Source: Pseudomonas fluorescens (GTDB lineage: Bacteria > Pseudomonadota > Gammaproteobacteria > Pseudomonadales > Pseudomonadaceae). Taken from it: a stretch of 64,000 nt of DNA. Below are positions 22,236 to 30,123 of the stretch, in pieces. A program made the position numbers and the translations under genes. Every line of letters starts with the position of its first letter. Within the stretch, counting starts at the first letter, position 1. The notes under the pieces were generated by a model that had not been told where the DNA came from, searched no databases, and was given only the letters and a program-made list of their open reading frames with translations. The DNA is taken from assembly GCF_000967965.1 (NCBI RefSeq), contig NZ_LACC01000012.1, positions 204,667-268,666 of the forward strand. Direction: 5' to 3'.

Positions 22236-23792
22236 TCAGCGGCTCAGATACATCCGGGTCGTGAGCAAATAGACCGGCAACCCCGACACCAATATCAACA
22301 ACGCTGCATAAGGCGCAGCCGCCGCAAACTCCACATTCGCGGTGTGCGCCCAGACTTCCGTCGCCAGGGTGTTCAGCCCGGTGGGGCTCAACAGCAAGGT
22401 CGCCGTCAGTTCCTTCATCGCATCCAGGAACACCAACGCAAACGCCGCCCCCAACGCCGGGAAAATAATCGGCAGCGTCACTCGGCAGAAGGCGCTGAAT
22501 GACGAGGCTCCCAGTGTGCGAGCGGCCTCCTCAAGCTGCGGTGCTGCTTTGTTCAGGGCGGTGCGGATTGGCGCCTGGGCCAGTGGCAGAAACAGCAGGG
22601 CGTAGGCGATCAGCAGCAATGCCGAAGTCTGGTAAAGCATCGGCACGTAGTGCAGGGCGAAATACACCAGGGTCAGGGCAATGACCAGTCCCGGCAGCGC
22701 ATGCAGCAGATACGGCAGGCGCTCGGCCCAGATCGCCAGTTGGCCTTTGTAGCGCACGACCAGCAGGCCGACCGGCACCGCCAGCACCAGGCACAGTGCA
22801 GCGCCACCCAGCGACAGTGCGAGGGATGACATCAATGCCTCGCCGATTGCCGCCACGGGAAAGGCTGCCGATGATCCCACTGCCAGCCAGTAGGCGAGCA
22901 TGCCCAGCGGAATCCCGCTGCCAATGATTGCCAGTAGCAGGCAATAAAGCTGTCCCGCCACTGCCCAGGGGCCCAGTTGAACCTGTTCCGCGCGTCGCGC
23001 CGCACCTTGGCCGGTGCGTACGTGTCGACCCTTGCCGCGAACGCGCAGCTCCAGCCACAGCAACGCCAGGCACAACATCAGCAGTACGGCGGAGAGCATC
23101 GCCGCGTTGGCATTGCTGAACTCCAGCTCGAACTGCTGATAGATCGCCGTGGTGAAGGTTTGCAGGCCGATGATCGACAAGGCGCCGAACTCCACCAGCA
23201 TGTGCAGGGCAATCAGCAACGAGCCCGCCAGCAGCGAAGGCCAGAGCAGGGGCAGGGTGACCTTGAAAAATACGCCCCAACGATTCTGCCCCAGCGTGCG
23301 CGCGGACTCTTCGAGGGACGGGTCAAGGTTGCGCAGGGTCGCCGCCACGGGCAGAAAGATCAGCGGGTACTTGGACAGGCTCATCACCAGGATCGCCCCG
23401 CCAAGTCCCTCAAAATGAGCGCTGAGGGAAACCCAGGTGAAGCTGCTGACAAAGGCCGGAACGGCGAACGGCAGGCAGAGGATCACGCCCCACAATCGTC
23501 GGCCCGGCAAATTGCTGCGCTCCAGCAGCCAGGCCAGTGTCAAGCCGATTACCCCGCAAACAACGGTGACCCCGATCATCAACGCGAGTGTGTTGCGCAG
23601 CAGGCCGAACACATAAGGTCGCCATAGCAAATGCAGTGCTTCTGCCCAGCCTGCCTGCCAGGCTTTCAGGCCGACATACAGCAGAGGCAGGAGGCTGAGC
23701 GCTACCAACAGCAACACGGGCAGTATCAGCCAGATAGACGGCTGCTTGCGTCGTGGTGCGTATGCGTGATGCGCGGACAGTGAGGCGCCCAT
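22236..23792 (-). CDS. Iron(III)-type ABC transporter permease
   Basis: This 518-residue inner-membrane protein contains two fused binding-protein-dependent permease units, as in the FbpB/SfuB ferric iron family, with about twelve membrane helices. Each half has an EAA-type loop (EESARTLGQNRWGVFF, EEAARTLGASSFSAFC) that contacts the ATPase. ATG 23792 overlaps the substrate-binding gene stop by one base (TGATG), so the two are translationally coupled. No ATP-binding subunit gene is adjacent; the ATPase must be encoded elsewhere. Iron as substrate is inferred from the family. Confidence 0.9.
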   Translation of the reverse strand: MGASLSAHHAYAPRRKQPSIWLILPVLLLVALSLLPLLYVGLKAWQAGWAEALHLLWRPYVFGLLRNTLALMIGVTVVCGVIGLTLAWLLERSNLPGRRLWGVILCLPFAVPAFVSSFTWVSLSAHFEGLGGAILVMSLSKYPLIFLPVAATLRNLDPSLEESARTLGQNRWGVFFKVTLPLLWPSLLAGSLLIALHMLVEFGALSIIGLQTFTTAIYQQFELEFSNANAAMLSAVLLMLCLALLWLELRVRGKGRHVRTGQGAARRAEQVQLGPWAVAGQLYCLLLAIIGSGIPLGMLAYWLAVGSSAAFPVAAIGEALMSSLALSLGGAALCLVLAVPVGLLVVRYKGQLAIWAERLPYLLHALPGLVIALTLVYFALHYVPMLYQTSALLLIAYALLFLPLAQAPIRTALNKAAPQLEEAARTLGASSFSAFCRVTLPIIFPALGAAFALVFLDAMKELTATLLLSPTGLNTLATEVWAHTANVEFAAAAPYAALLILVSGLPVYLLTTRMYLSR

Positions 23793-24802
23793 CAATTCAG
23801 GCCAACGTCACGTTCCAGGTCCAGCGCTTCTTCGGCGTTGCCGAGGTCGGCAGGCGTGACTTTTGGTGCTTCCAGTTCGCTGAATGGCTTGAGCCCGCGA
23901 TCTGATTCCATGCCTTTGTGCAGCGGGTATTCGGCGGTGGTCTGGGTGATCACGCGCTGGCCTTCCTCGCTGGCCATGTAGGCGAGCAATTGCTGTGCTT
24001 CCTTGGGGTGTTTGCTGGATTTGAGCACGGCAGCACTGGAAACCGTGATGAGTCCACCGACGTCGCCGCCAGTGAAGTAATGCAGTTTCGAGTCGAGCTG
24101 GCCTTTTTCACGCTGCAGGGCGAACCAGTAGTAATTGTTTACCAGCACGGTGGCGACTTCGCCATTTTCCACTGCTTTCAATGCGACCATGTTGTTGCTG
24201 TAGGTCTTGCCGAATGCGCGCAGACCGGTCAGCCATTCTTCGGCTGCGTCCATGCCGTGCACCTTGATGATCGCTACCGCTTGCTCCTGGAAGGCACCGC
24301 TGGTGGGTACGAAGCCGACCTTGCCTTGCCATTTCGGATCGGAGAATTCCATCACCGAGGTCGGCAGGTCTTTTTCATCGATCAGCTTGGGGTTGAACGC
24401 AACGACGCGCACCCGGGCAGTCACGCCAATCCAGGTGCCGTTGCCGGCGACGTATTCCTTGGGCAGAACGGCCAGCGTGGCGTCATCCGTCTTGGCCAGC
24501 AGGCCTTGTTCGCCGAGTTTGTTCAGTGGTGGCGACTCTTCGGTGTAGATCACGTCGGCGGGGGAGCGATTGCCTTCTTCGACGATCTGGCTGGCGAGCT
24601 GGTTGCTGCTGCCTTTGCGCACATTGACGTGGATGCCGGTCTTGGCTTCGAAAGCTTTGGCGACCGCGTCGCCGACTTCTTTGTGCTGGCCGTTGTAGAG
24701 GGTCAGGGCAACCGGATCGGCGGCTTGGGTGAGGGGAGTGGCCAGTGCCAGGCCGAGCAGGGTGATTGTCAAGCCGCGGCGCAGGGTATTTCGAAACATC
24801 AT
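23792..24802 (-). CDS. Iron(III)-type ABC transporter substrate-binding protein
   Basis: This 336-residue periplasmic binding protein is of the FbpA/FutA class. It has a signal peptide ending at about residue 27 (TPLTQA then ADPVAL), the family opening VALTLYNGQHKEV and the conserved segments DVIYTEESPPL and NNYYWFALQ. The tyrosines near NNYYWF are in the usual place for iron coordination in this family. ATG 24802 (or the next codon, 24799) is preceded by GAGGAA. A palindromic AT-rich box about 38 bases upstream may be a Fur site. It forms an operon with the permease. Confidence 0.92.
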   Translation of the reverse strand: MMFRNTLRRGLTITLLGLALATPLTQAADPVALTLYNGQHKEVGDAVAKAFEAKTGIHVNVRKGSSNQLASQIVEEGNRSPADVIYTEESPPLNKLGEQGLLAKTDDATLAVLPKEYVAGNGTWIGVTARVRVVAFNPKLIDEKDLPTSVMEFSDPKWQGKVGFVPTSGAFQEQAVAIIKVHGMDAAEEWLTGLRAFGKTYSNNMVALKAVENGEVATVLVNNYYWFALQREKGQLDSKLHYFTGGDVGGLITVSSAAVLKSSKHPKEAQQLLAYMASEEGQRVITQTTAEYPLHKGMESDRGLKPFSELEAPKVTPADLGNAEEALDLERDVGLN

Positions 24803-24839
24803 TCGCAGGGTTCCTCACTGTCGCATTGCAAAAACTTGC

Positions 24840-24862
24840 AACAATGATAAACGATATTGTTT
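24840..24862 (-). promoter_or_regulatory. Possible Fur-binding site upstream of iron importer
   Basis: The segment contains an imperfect palindrome with AACAAT and ATTGTT arms around GATAAACGAT. It includes TGATAA, which matches one half of the Fur consensus well, while the other half is poor. It lies about 38 bases before the binding-protein start, where a Fur repressor site would be expected. Confidence 0.35.
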
Positions 24863-24921
24863 CTCAAATGCGCGCTGCGATGTTGAAGGGCGTTTGGTAA
24901 GTGCGGTAAATGGGGGGGCTT

Positions 24922-25042
24922 TTGTGGCGAGGGGGCTTGCCCCCGTTCGGCTGCGAAGCAGTCGTAAACTCGGCAAATGCGGTGTAGCGAAGTATGCGCT
25001 GGCGCCGCTTCGCGACCCAACGGGGGCAAGCCCCCTCGCCAC
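24922..25042. repeat. REPIN-like inverted repeat, class GTGGCGAGGGGGCTTG
   Basis: TTGTGGCGAGGGGGCTTGCC opens the left arm, and its reverse complement closes the right arm (ending CCCTCGCCACA). An asymmetric middle of about 50 bases separates the arms. Related copies lie at 46762-46878 and, in a modified form, at 57877-58040. Confidence 0.85.
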
Positions 25043-25084
25043 ATGAATGGTGGTGGTTCGAGCATTTTCAAATGCCAGAAACGC

Positions 25085-25108
25085 AAAAACCCGCTTTCGC
25101 GGGTTTTT
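25085..25108 (-). terminator. Terminator of first tRNA-Leu
   Basis: AAAAACCCGC, a TTTC loop and GCGGGTTTTT form a symmetric stem with A and T tails, about 34 bases past the tRNA 3' end on the minus strand. The same element recurs at 25333-25356 after the second copy. Confidence 0.8.
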
Positions 25109-25141
25109 GTGAAATCCAAGGTCGTAACCTTGAATTTGAAT

Positions 25142-25228
25142 TGGTGCCCAGAAGAAGACTCGAACTTCCACGACCTTGCGGTCACCAGCACCTGAAGCTG
25201 GCGTGTCTACCAATTTCACCATCTGGGC
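25142..25228 (-). tRNA. tRNA-Leu (CAG), copy 1
   Basis: Read on the minus strand this is an 87-base tRNA of the long-variable-arm class. The acceptor stem GCCCAGA pairs with TCTGGGC, followed by A and an encoded CCA. The anticodon stem CCAGC/GCTGG encloses the loop TTCAGGT, giving anticodon CAG. The T-loop shows GTTCGAGTC. A promoter (25264-25292) and terminator (25085-25108) belong to it alone. Confidence 0.97.
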
Positions 25229-25263
25229 ATTCATCTTCAGCGTTGCCGCTGTTGATGTGGCGC

Positions 25264-25292
25264 ACTATACGGAGAGCGTTTTGATCTGTAAA
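25264..25292 (-). promoter_or_regulatory. Sigma-70 promoter of tRNA-Leu copy 1
   Basis: On the minus strand, TTTACA (25287-25292) and TATAGT (25264-25269) are separated by 17 bases. The -10 begins 36 bases before the tRNA 5' end. The same hexamers and spacing recur before the second copy. Confidence 0.75.
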
Positions 25293-25332
25293 CCCCTGAT
25301 TCTAAAAATAATAAACCAGTGGTCAAAAATGC

Positions 25333-25356
25333 AAAAACCCGCTTTCGCGGGTTTTT
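25333..25356 (-). terminator. Terminator of second tRNA-Leu
   Basis: This is the same AAAAACCCGC/GCGGGTTTTT hairpin as at 25085-25108, lying between the two tRNA copies and before the promoter of the first. Confidence 0.8.
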
Positions 25357-25395
25357 GTGTGAGCCTTGAAATTGAACTAATCTCAAGCTCGAAAT

Positions 25396-25482
25396 TGGTG
25401 CCCAGAAGAAGACTCGAACTTCCACGACCTTGCGGTCACCAGCACCTGAAGCTGGCGTGTCTACCAATTTCACCATCTGGGC
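25396..25482 (-). tRNA. tRNA-Leu (CAG), copy 2
   Basis: The sequence is identical over its 87 bases to the copy at 25142-25228, with anticodon CAG and encoded CCA. It lies 254 bases to the right, the same offset as between the two promoters, so the pair arose by tandem duplication of a promoter-tRNA-terminator cassette. Confidence 0.97.
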
Positions 25483-25517
25483 AGTATCGGCAACGTTGTC
25501 CGTCGTCGATGGCGCGC

Positions 25518-25546
25518 ACTATACGGAGCGTCTTTTTAACTGTAAA
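25518..25546 (-). promoter_or_regulatory. Sigma-70 promoter of tRNA-Leu copy 2
   Basis: TTTACA (25541-25546) and TATAGT (25518-25523) are spaced by 17 bases on the minus strand. The spacer differs slightly from that of the other copy, while both hexamers and the GC-rich discriminator are kept. Confidence 0.75.
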
Positions 25547-25707
25547 CCCCCAGGGTCAAAAAAACCTGGAAAATTTCGCCAGTGGTCTTCAAAACAGCTT
25601 TGCGGTGTCGATACAGGGCTTTAGAAGGGGCGTCTTAGCCTGAAATTTCCCGTTTCATTACGCCTATGCCAAACTAACCCGCATATAGACAAGGTGAAAA
25701 CTCTCTA

Positions 25708-28335
25708 ATGGCCGATTGGCAGTCCCTCGATCCCGAGGCCGCTCGTGAAGCGGAAAAATATGAAAACCCTATTCCTAGCCGTGAACTGATCCTTCAGCAC
25801 CTTGCTGATCGAGGTTCGCCTGCTAACCGCGAGCAACTGGTCGAAGAGTTTGGTCTGACCACAGAAGACCAGATCGAAGCCCTGCGCCGCCGTCTGCGCG
25901 CCATGGAGCGCGATGCTCAACTCATCTATACCCGCCGCGGCACTTATGCGCCGGTGGACAAGCTCGACCTGATCCTGGGCCGCATCAGCGGTCACCGCGA
26001 TGGCTTCGGCTTCCTGGTGCCGGACGACGGCAGCGACGACCTGTTCATGAGCCCGGCGCAGATGCGCCTGGTGTTCGATGGTGACCGTGCGCTGGCCCGG
26101 GTTTCCGGTCTGGACCGTCGTGGTCGTCGCGAAGGCATGATCGTCGAAGTGGTGTCCCGCGCTCACGAAACCATTGTCGGCCGCTACTTCGAAGAGGGCG
26201 GCATCGGTTTCGTGGTTGCCGACAACCCGAAAATCCAGCAGGAAGTGCTGGTGACGCCAGGTCGTAACGCCAACGCGCAGATCGGTCAGTTCGTCGAAGT
26301 GAAGATCACTCACTGGCCGACGCCACGCTTTCAGCCGCAAGGCGACGTGGTTGAAGTCGTGGGCAACTACATGGCGCCGGGCATGGAAATCGATGTCGCC
26401 CTGCGCACCTACGACATTCCTCACGTCTGGCCTGACGCCGTGCTCAAGGAAGCCGGCAAGCTCAAGCCGGAAGTCGAAGAGAAAGACAAAGAGAAGCGCA
26501 TCGACCTGCGTCATCTGCCGTTCGTCACCATCGACGGCGAAGATGCCCGCGACTTCGATGATGCGGTCTACTGCGAAGCCCGTCCGGGCAAGCTGCGTCT
26601 GTTCTCCGGCGGCTGGAAGTTGTACGTGGCGATTGCCGACGTATCCAGCTACGTGAAACTCGGTTCGGCGCTGGATGCCGAGGCCCAGGTTCGCGGCAAC
26701 TCGGTGTACTTCCCTGAGCGCGTGATTCCGATGCTGCCTGAGCAGTTGTCCAACGGCCTGTGTTCGCTGAACCCGCAAGTCGATCGCCTGGCCATGGTTT
26801 GCGAGATGACCATCTCCAAAACCGGCGAAATGACCGACTACTGCTTCTACGAAGCGGTGATTCACTCCCATGCGCGTCTGACCTACAACAAGGTCAGCGC
26901 GATGCTGGAGACGCCGAAAGCCACCGAAGCGCGCAAGTTGCGCGGCGAATACACCGACGTGGTGCCGCACCTCAAGCAGCTCTACTCGCTGTACAAGGTA
27001 TTGCTGGCGGCTCGCCATGTGCGTGGCGCGATCGATTTCGAAACCCAGGAAACCCGGATCATCTTCGGTTCCGAGCGCAAGATTGCCGAAATCCGTCCGA
27101 CTATACGTAACGACGCGCACAAGCTGATCGAGGAATGCATGCTGGCGGCCAACGTGGCCACCGCCGAATTCCTGAAGAAGCACGAAATCCCTGCGCTGTA
27201 TCGCGTTCACGATGGTCCGCCACCGGAGCGTCTGGAAAAGCTGCGCGCGTTCCTCGGCGAGCTCGGTCTGTCCCTGCACAAAGGCAAGGACGGTCCGTCA
27301 CCGAAGGATTACCAGGCACTGCTGGCTGGTATCAAGGATCGTCCGGATTTCCACCTGATCCAGACCGTCATGCTGCGTTCGTTGAGCCAGGCGGTGTACA
27401 GCGCCGATAACCAGGGCCACTTCGGCCTGAATTACGAGGCGTACACCCACTTCACTTCGCCGATCCGCCGCTACCCGGACTTGCTCACGCACCGGGCGAT
27501 CCGCAGCGTGATCCATTCGAAGCAGAACACCCCGCACGTTCGCCGTGCCGGTGCGATGACCATTCCGAAAGCGCGTATCTATCCGTACGACGAAGCGGCC
27601 CTGGAGCAGCTCGGCGAGCAGTGCTCGATGAGCGAGCGCCGTGCCGACGAAGCGACCCGCGACGTAGTGAACTGGCTCAAGTGCGAGTTCATGAAAGATC
27701 GCGTTGGCGAATCGTTCCCGGGTGTGATCACCGCCGTGACCGGTTTTGGTCTGTTCGTCGAGCTTACAGACATTTATGTCGAAGGCCTGGTGCACGTCAC
27801 CGCGCTGCCGGGCGATTACTACCACTTCGATCCTGTGCACCACCGCCTGGCCGGTGAGCGTACCGGTCGCAGCTTCCGCTTGGGCGATACCGTGGAAGTG
27901 CGAGTCATGCGCGTCGACCTCGACGAACGCAAGATCGACTTCGAGATGGCTGAGAAGACCATCAGCGCGCCGATCGGCCGCAAGAAACGTGGCGCCGAAA
28001 GCACCGCCCCCGCGGCGAAAGTCGAAGCAGAGCCGGCCCCGGCGAAAACCGGCCGTCGTCCTGCCAAGGAAAAGGCTGTAGAAGCCTATCGCCCGAGCGA
28101 TGCGGCGGCGAAAAACGCCGAAGTGCGCAAAAGTCGTGAAATGAAACAGGCGTTGCTGGCCGGTGCGAAAAGCGGCGGTAAAGCGGCGTCTGGGGGAAAG
28201 ACCAGTCGGTCGACGCCTGACAAGGCCGTCGGCGGCAAGCCAGCCAAACCGAGCAAACATCGTAAAGGCCCGCCAAAAGCGGGCTCGGCTCCAGCCAAGA
28301 GTGGCGGGGCGCGTAAACCTAAGGCCAAGCCATGA
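25708..28335 (+). CDS. rnr: Ribonuclease R
   Basis: RNase R is a 3'-to-5' processive exoribonuclease that degrades structured RNA and takes part in rRNA quality control. The 875-residue protein has an N-terminal helix-turn-helix segment (about 20-85), cold-shock domains, the RNB catalytic domain with DARDFDDAVYCE (Mg-binding aspartates), an S1 domain (about 670-755) and a Lys/Ala-rich basic tail (about 760-875). ATG 25708 follows a purine-rich AAGGTGA. The end overlaps rlmB by four bases. Confidence 0.96.
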   Translation: MADWQSLDPEAAREAEKYENPIPSRELILQHLADRGSPANREQLVEEFGLTTEDQIEALRRRLRAMERDAQLIYTRRGTYAPVDKLDLILGRISGHRDGFGFLVPDDGSDDLFMSPAQMRLVFDGDRALARVSGLDRRGRREGMIVEVVSRAHETIVGRYFEEGGIGFVVADNPKIQQEVLVTPGRNANAQIGQFVEVKITHWPTPRFQPQGDVVEVVGNYMAPGMEIDVALRTYDIPHVWPDAVLKEAGKLKPEVEEKDKEKRIDLRHLPFVTIDGEDARDFDDAVYCEARPGKLRLFSGGWKLYVAIADVSSYVKLGSALDAEAQVRGNSVYFPERVIPMLPEQLSNGLCSLNPQVDRLAMVCEMTISKTGEMTDYCFYEAVIHSHARLTYNKVSAMLETPKATEARKLRGEYTDVVPHLKQLYSLYKVLLAARHVRGAIDFETQETRIIFGSERKIAEIRPTIRNDAHKLIEECMLAANVATAEFLKKHEIPALYRVHDGPPPERLEKLRAFLGELGLSLHKGKDGPSPKDYQALLAGIKDRPDFHLIQTVMLRSLSQAVYSADNQGHFGLNYEAYTHFTSPIRRYPDLLTHRAIRSVIHSKQNTPHVRRAGAMTIPKARIYPYDEAALEQLGEQCSMSERRADEATRDVVNWLKCEFMKDRVGESFPGVITAVTGFGLFVELTDIYVEGLVHVTALPGDYYHFDPVHHRLAGERTGRSFRLGDTVEVRVMRVDLDERKIDFEMAEKTISAPIGRKKRGAESTAPAAKVEAEPAPAKTGRRPAKEKAVEAYRPSDAAAKNAEVRKSREMKQALLAGAKSGGKAASGGKTSRSTPDKAVGGKPAKPSKHRKGPPKAGSAPAKSGGARKPKAKP

Positions 28336-29099
28336 GTCAGTTGGAAAAGATCTACGGCGTACATGCTGTAGAAGCGTTGTTGCGTCACCACCCGAAACGC
28401 GTGAAGCAGATCTGGTTGGCCGAAGGTCGCAATGACCCTCGGGTCCAGACGCTGATCGAACTGGCCAACGAAAACCGGGTCCAGGTCGGCCAGGCCGAGC
28501 GCCGCGAAATGGACGCCTGGGTTGATGGTGTGCACCAGGGTGTGGTCGCGGACGTGAGTCCGAGCCAGGTCTGGGGCGAGGCGATGCTCGACGAGTTGCT
28601 CGATCGCACCGATGGCGCGCCGTTGTTGCTGGTGCTCGACGGCGTGACCGATCCGCACAACCTCGGCGCTTGCCTGCGTTCGGCTGACGCAGCGGGTGCG
28701 CTGGCAGTGATCGTGCCGAAGGACAAGTCGGCGACCCTGACTCCGGTTGTACGAAAAATCGCCTGCGGTGCGGCGGAAGTGATTCCGCTGGTTGCCGTGA
28801 CCAACCTGGCGCGCACCCTGGAAAAGCTCCAGCAGCGTGGCTTGTGGGTTGTCGGTACGGCCGGTGAAGCTGAGGTCAGCCTGTATGACCAGGACCTGAC
28901 CGGCCCGACCATCCTGATCATGGGTGCCGAAGGCAAGGGTATGCGTCGCCTGACCCGCGAGCATTGCGACTACCTGGTGAACCTGCCGATGGGCGGTAGC
29001 GTCAGCAGTCTCAACGTTTCCGTGGCGACGGGTGTCTGCCTGTTCGAAGCGCAGCGTCAGCGTAGCGTCAAGGCCAAGGCTGCTGCCAAGAAGTCCTGA
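28332..29099 (+). CDS. rlmB: 23S rRNA (guanosine-2251-2'-O)-methyltransferase RlmB
   Basis: RlmB methylates the ribose of G2251 in the P-loop of 23S rRNA. The 255-residue SpoU/TrmH-family protein has an N-terminal substrate-binding domain (about 1-75). The knotted SAM domain follows, with DGVTDPHNLGACLRSADAAG, MGAEGKGM and LPMGGSVSSLNVSVATG. The start is coupled to rnr by ATGA, and the pair is a conserved operon. Confidence 0.96.
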   Translation: MSQLEKIYGVHAVEALLRHHPKRVKQIWLAEGRNDPRVQTLIELANENRVQVGQAERREMDAWVDGVHQGVVADVSPSQVWGEAMLDELLDRTDGAPLLLVLDGVTDPHNLGACLRSADAAGALAVIVPKDKSATLTPVVRKIACGAAEVIPLVAVTNLARTLEKLQQRGLWVVGTAGEAEVSLYDQDLTGPTILIMGAEGKGMRRLTREHCDYLVNLPMGGSVSSLNVSVATGVCLFEAQRQRSVKAKAAAKKS

Positions 29100-29115
29100 T
29101 CCACACGCGCCCCAA

Positions 29116-29205
29116 TGTAGGAGCTGGCTTGCCAGCGAAGGCGGAGTAACATTCAGCAACTATGTTGGATGTAATGCCGCTTTCGCGGGCAAGCCAGCTC
29201 CTACA
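29116..29205. repeat. REPIN-like inverted repeat, class GTAGGAGCTGGCTTG
   Basis: TGTAGGAGCTGGCTTGCCAG at the left and its near reverse complement ending in AGCTCCTACA at the right enclose a spacer of about 45 bases. It follows rlmB and is trailed by a T-rich run (GTGTTTTTTGG), so it may also end transcription. Confidence 0.85.
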
Positions 29206-29258
29206 GTGTTTTTTGGCAAGGCATGAATGGGTGGCTGTTCAAATAATCACCAATTACC

Positions 29259-29287
29259 TTGCGCCTCCCTCGCCCCTTCTCTACAAT
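29259..29287 (+). promoter_or_regulatory. Promoter of rpsF-rpsR-rplI operon
   Basis: TTGCGC (29259-29264) and TACAAT (29282-29287) are exactly 17 bases apart, which leaves a leader of about 110 bases before rpsF. The -10 is close to consensus and the -35 is weak. Confidence 0.5.
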
Positions 29288-29359
29288 TGCGCCCCTTGCT
29301 GTGATGGCAGGCACCAACGTGTCTAGCGTCCGCAAGTCCATAAGTGTCATTCACTCCTT

Positions 29360-29384
29360 GTCTGACCGCTTTTGAGCGGCAGGC
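29360..29384 (+). promoter_or_regulatory. Candidate S6:S18-responsive leader hairpin
   Basis: GTCTG/CAGGC and CCGCT/AGCGG stack into one helix with a single bulged A and a UUUG loop. It sits 16 bases upstream of the start of the rpsF ribosome-binding sequence, with CCG following in the single-stranded part. Autoregulatory leaders bound by the S6:S18 complex are known in front of rpsF in many bacteria. Assigning this hairpin to that class is inference. Confidence 0.4.
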
Positions 29385-29405
29385 TACAACCCGTAAGGAG
29401 CATTC

Positions 29406-29828
29406 ATGCGTCATTACGAAATCATCTTTTTGGTCCACCCGGATCAAAGCGAGCAAGTCGGCGGCATGGTTGAGCGTTACACCAAGCTGATCGAAGAAGA
29501 CGGCGGCAAAATCCACCGTCTGGAAGATTGGGGCCGTCGTCAACTGGCCTACGCAATCAACAATGTTCACAAGGCTCACTACGTGATGCTGAACGTTGAG
29601 TGCACTGGCAAGGCCCTGGCCGAGCTGGAAGACAACTTCCGCTACAACGATGCAGTGATCCGTAACCTGGTCATCCGTCGCGACGAAGCCGTTACCGGCC
29701 AGTCCGAGATGCTCAAGGCTGAAGAAAACCGCAGTGAGCGCCGTGAGCGTCGCGACCGTCCTGAGCACGAAGGCGCTGAAAGCGCTGATAGTGATGACAG
29801 CGACAACAGCGATAACGCTGACGAGTAA
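29406..29828 (+). CDS. rpsF: 30S ribosomal protein S6
   Basis: S6 binds the central domain of 16S rRNA as a complex with S18. The 140-residue protein begins [18 protein letters not shown], has the typical [13 protein letters not shown] segment and ends in a long acidic Glu/Asp/Ser-rich tail (about 100-140). Such tails can carry added glutamates in enterics. TAAGGAG at 29394-29400 precedes ATG 29406. Confidence 0.97.
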   Translation: MRHYEIIFLVHPDQSEQVGGMVERYTKLIEEDGGKIHRLEDWGRRQLAYAINNVHKAHYVMLNVECTGKALAELEDNFRYNDAVIRNLVIRRDEAVTGQSEMLKAEENRSERRERRDRPEHEGAESADSDDSDNSDNADE

Positions 29829-29856
29829 TCCACGGACCTTTTAAGGAGCCAATTAC

Positions 29857-30087
29857 ATGGCACGTTTCTTCCGTCGTCGTAAATTCTGCCGCTTCACCGC
29901 TGAAGACGTGAAAGAGATCGATTACAAAGATCTCAACACTCTGAAAGCCTACGTATCCGAGACCGGCAAAATCGTTCCAAGCCGCATCACCGGTACCAAA
30001 GCTCGTTATCAGCGTCAGCTGGCCACCGCTATCAAGCGCGCCCGCTTCCTGGCCCTGCTGGCCTACACCGACAGCCACGGCCGCTGA
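29857..30087 (+). CDS. rpsR: 30S ribosomal protein S18
   Basis: S18 forms the S6:S18 heterodimer on the small subunit platform. The 76-residue basic protein begins [16 protein letters not shown] and contains the conserved [21 protein letters not shown] perfect TAAGGAG precedes the ATG. The order rpsF-rpsR-(membrane protein)-rplI is the usual pseudomonad arrangement. Confidence 0.98.
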
Positions 30088-30123
30088 GACCGGGCAGTCG
30101 ACACGTAGCAAAGGATTGAATGC

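Noticed and set aside
24922..25042. Repeats considered as a CRISPR array
   Set aside because: These are single inverted repeats scattered between genes, not direct repeats with regular spacers, and no cas gene is present.
25085..25546. tRNA-Leu pair considered as the attachment site of an integrated element
   Set aside because: The duplicated unit includes promoter and terminator, and nothing between or beside the copies resembles an integrase or phage gene. Simple tandem duplication explains it.
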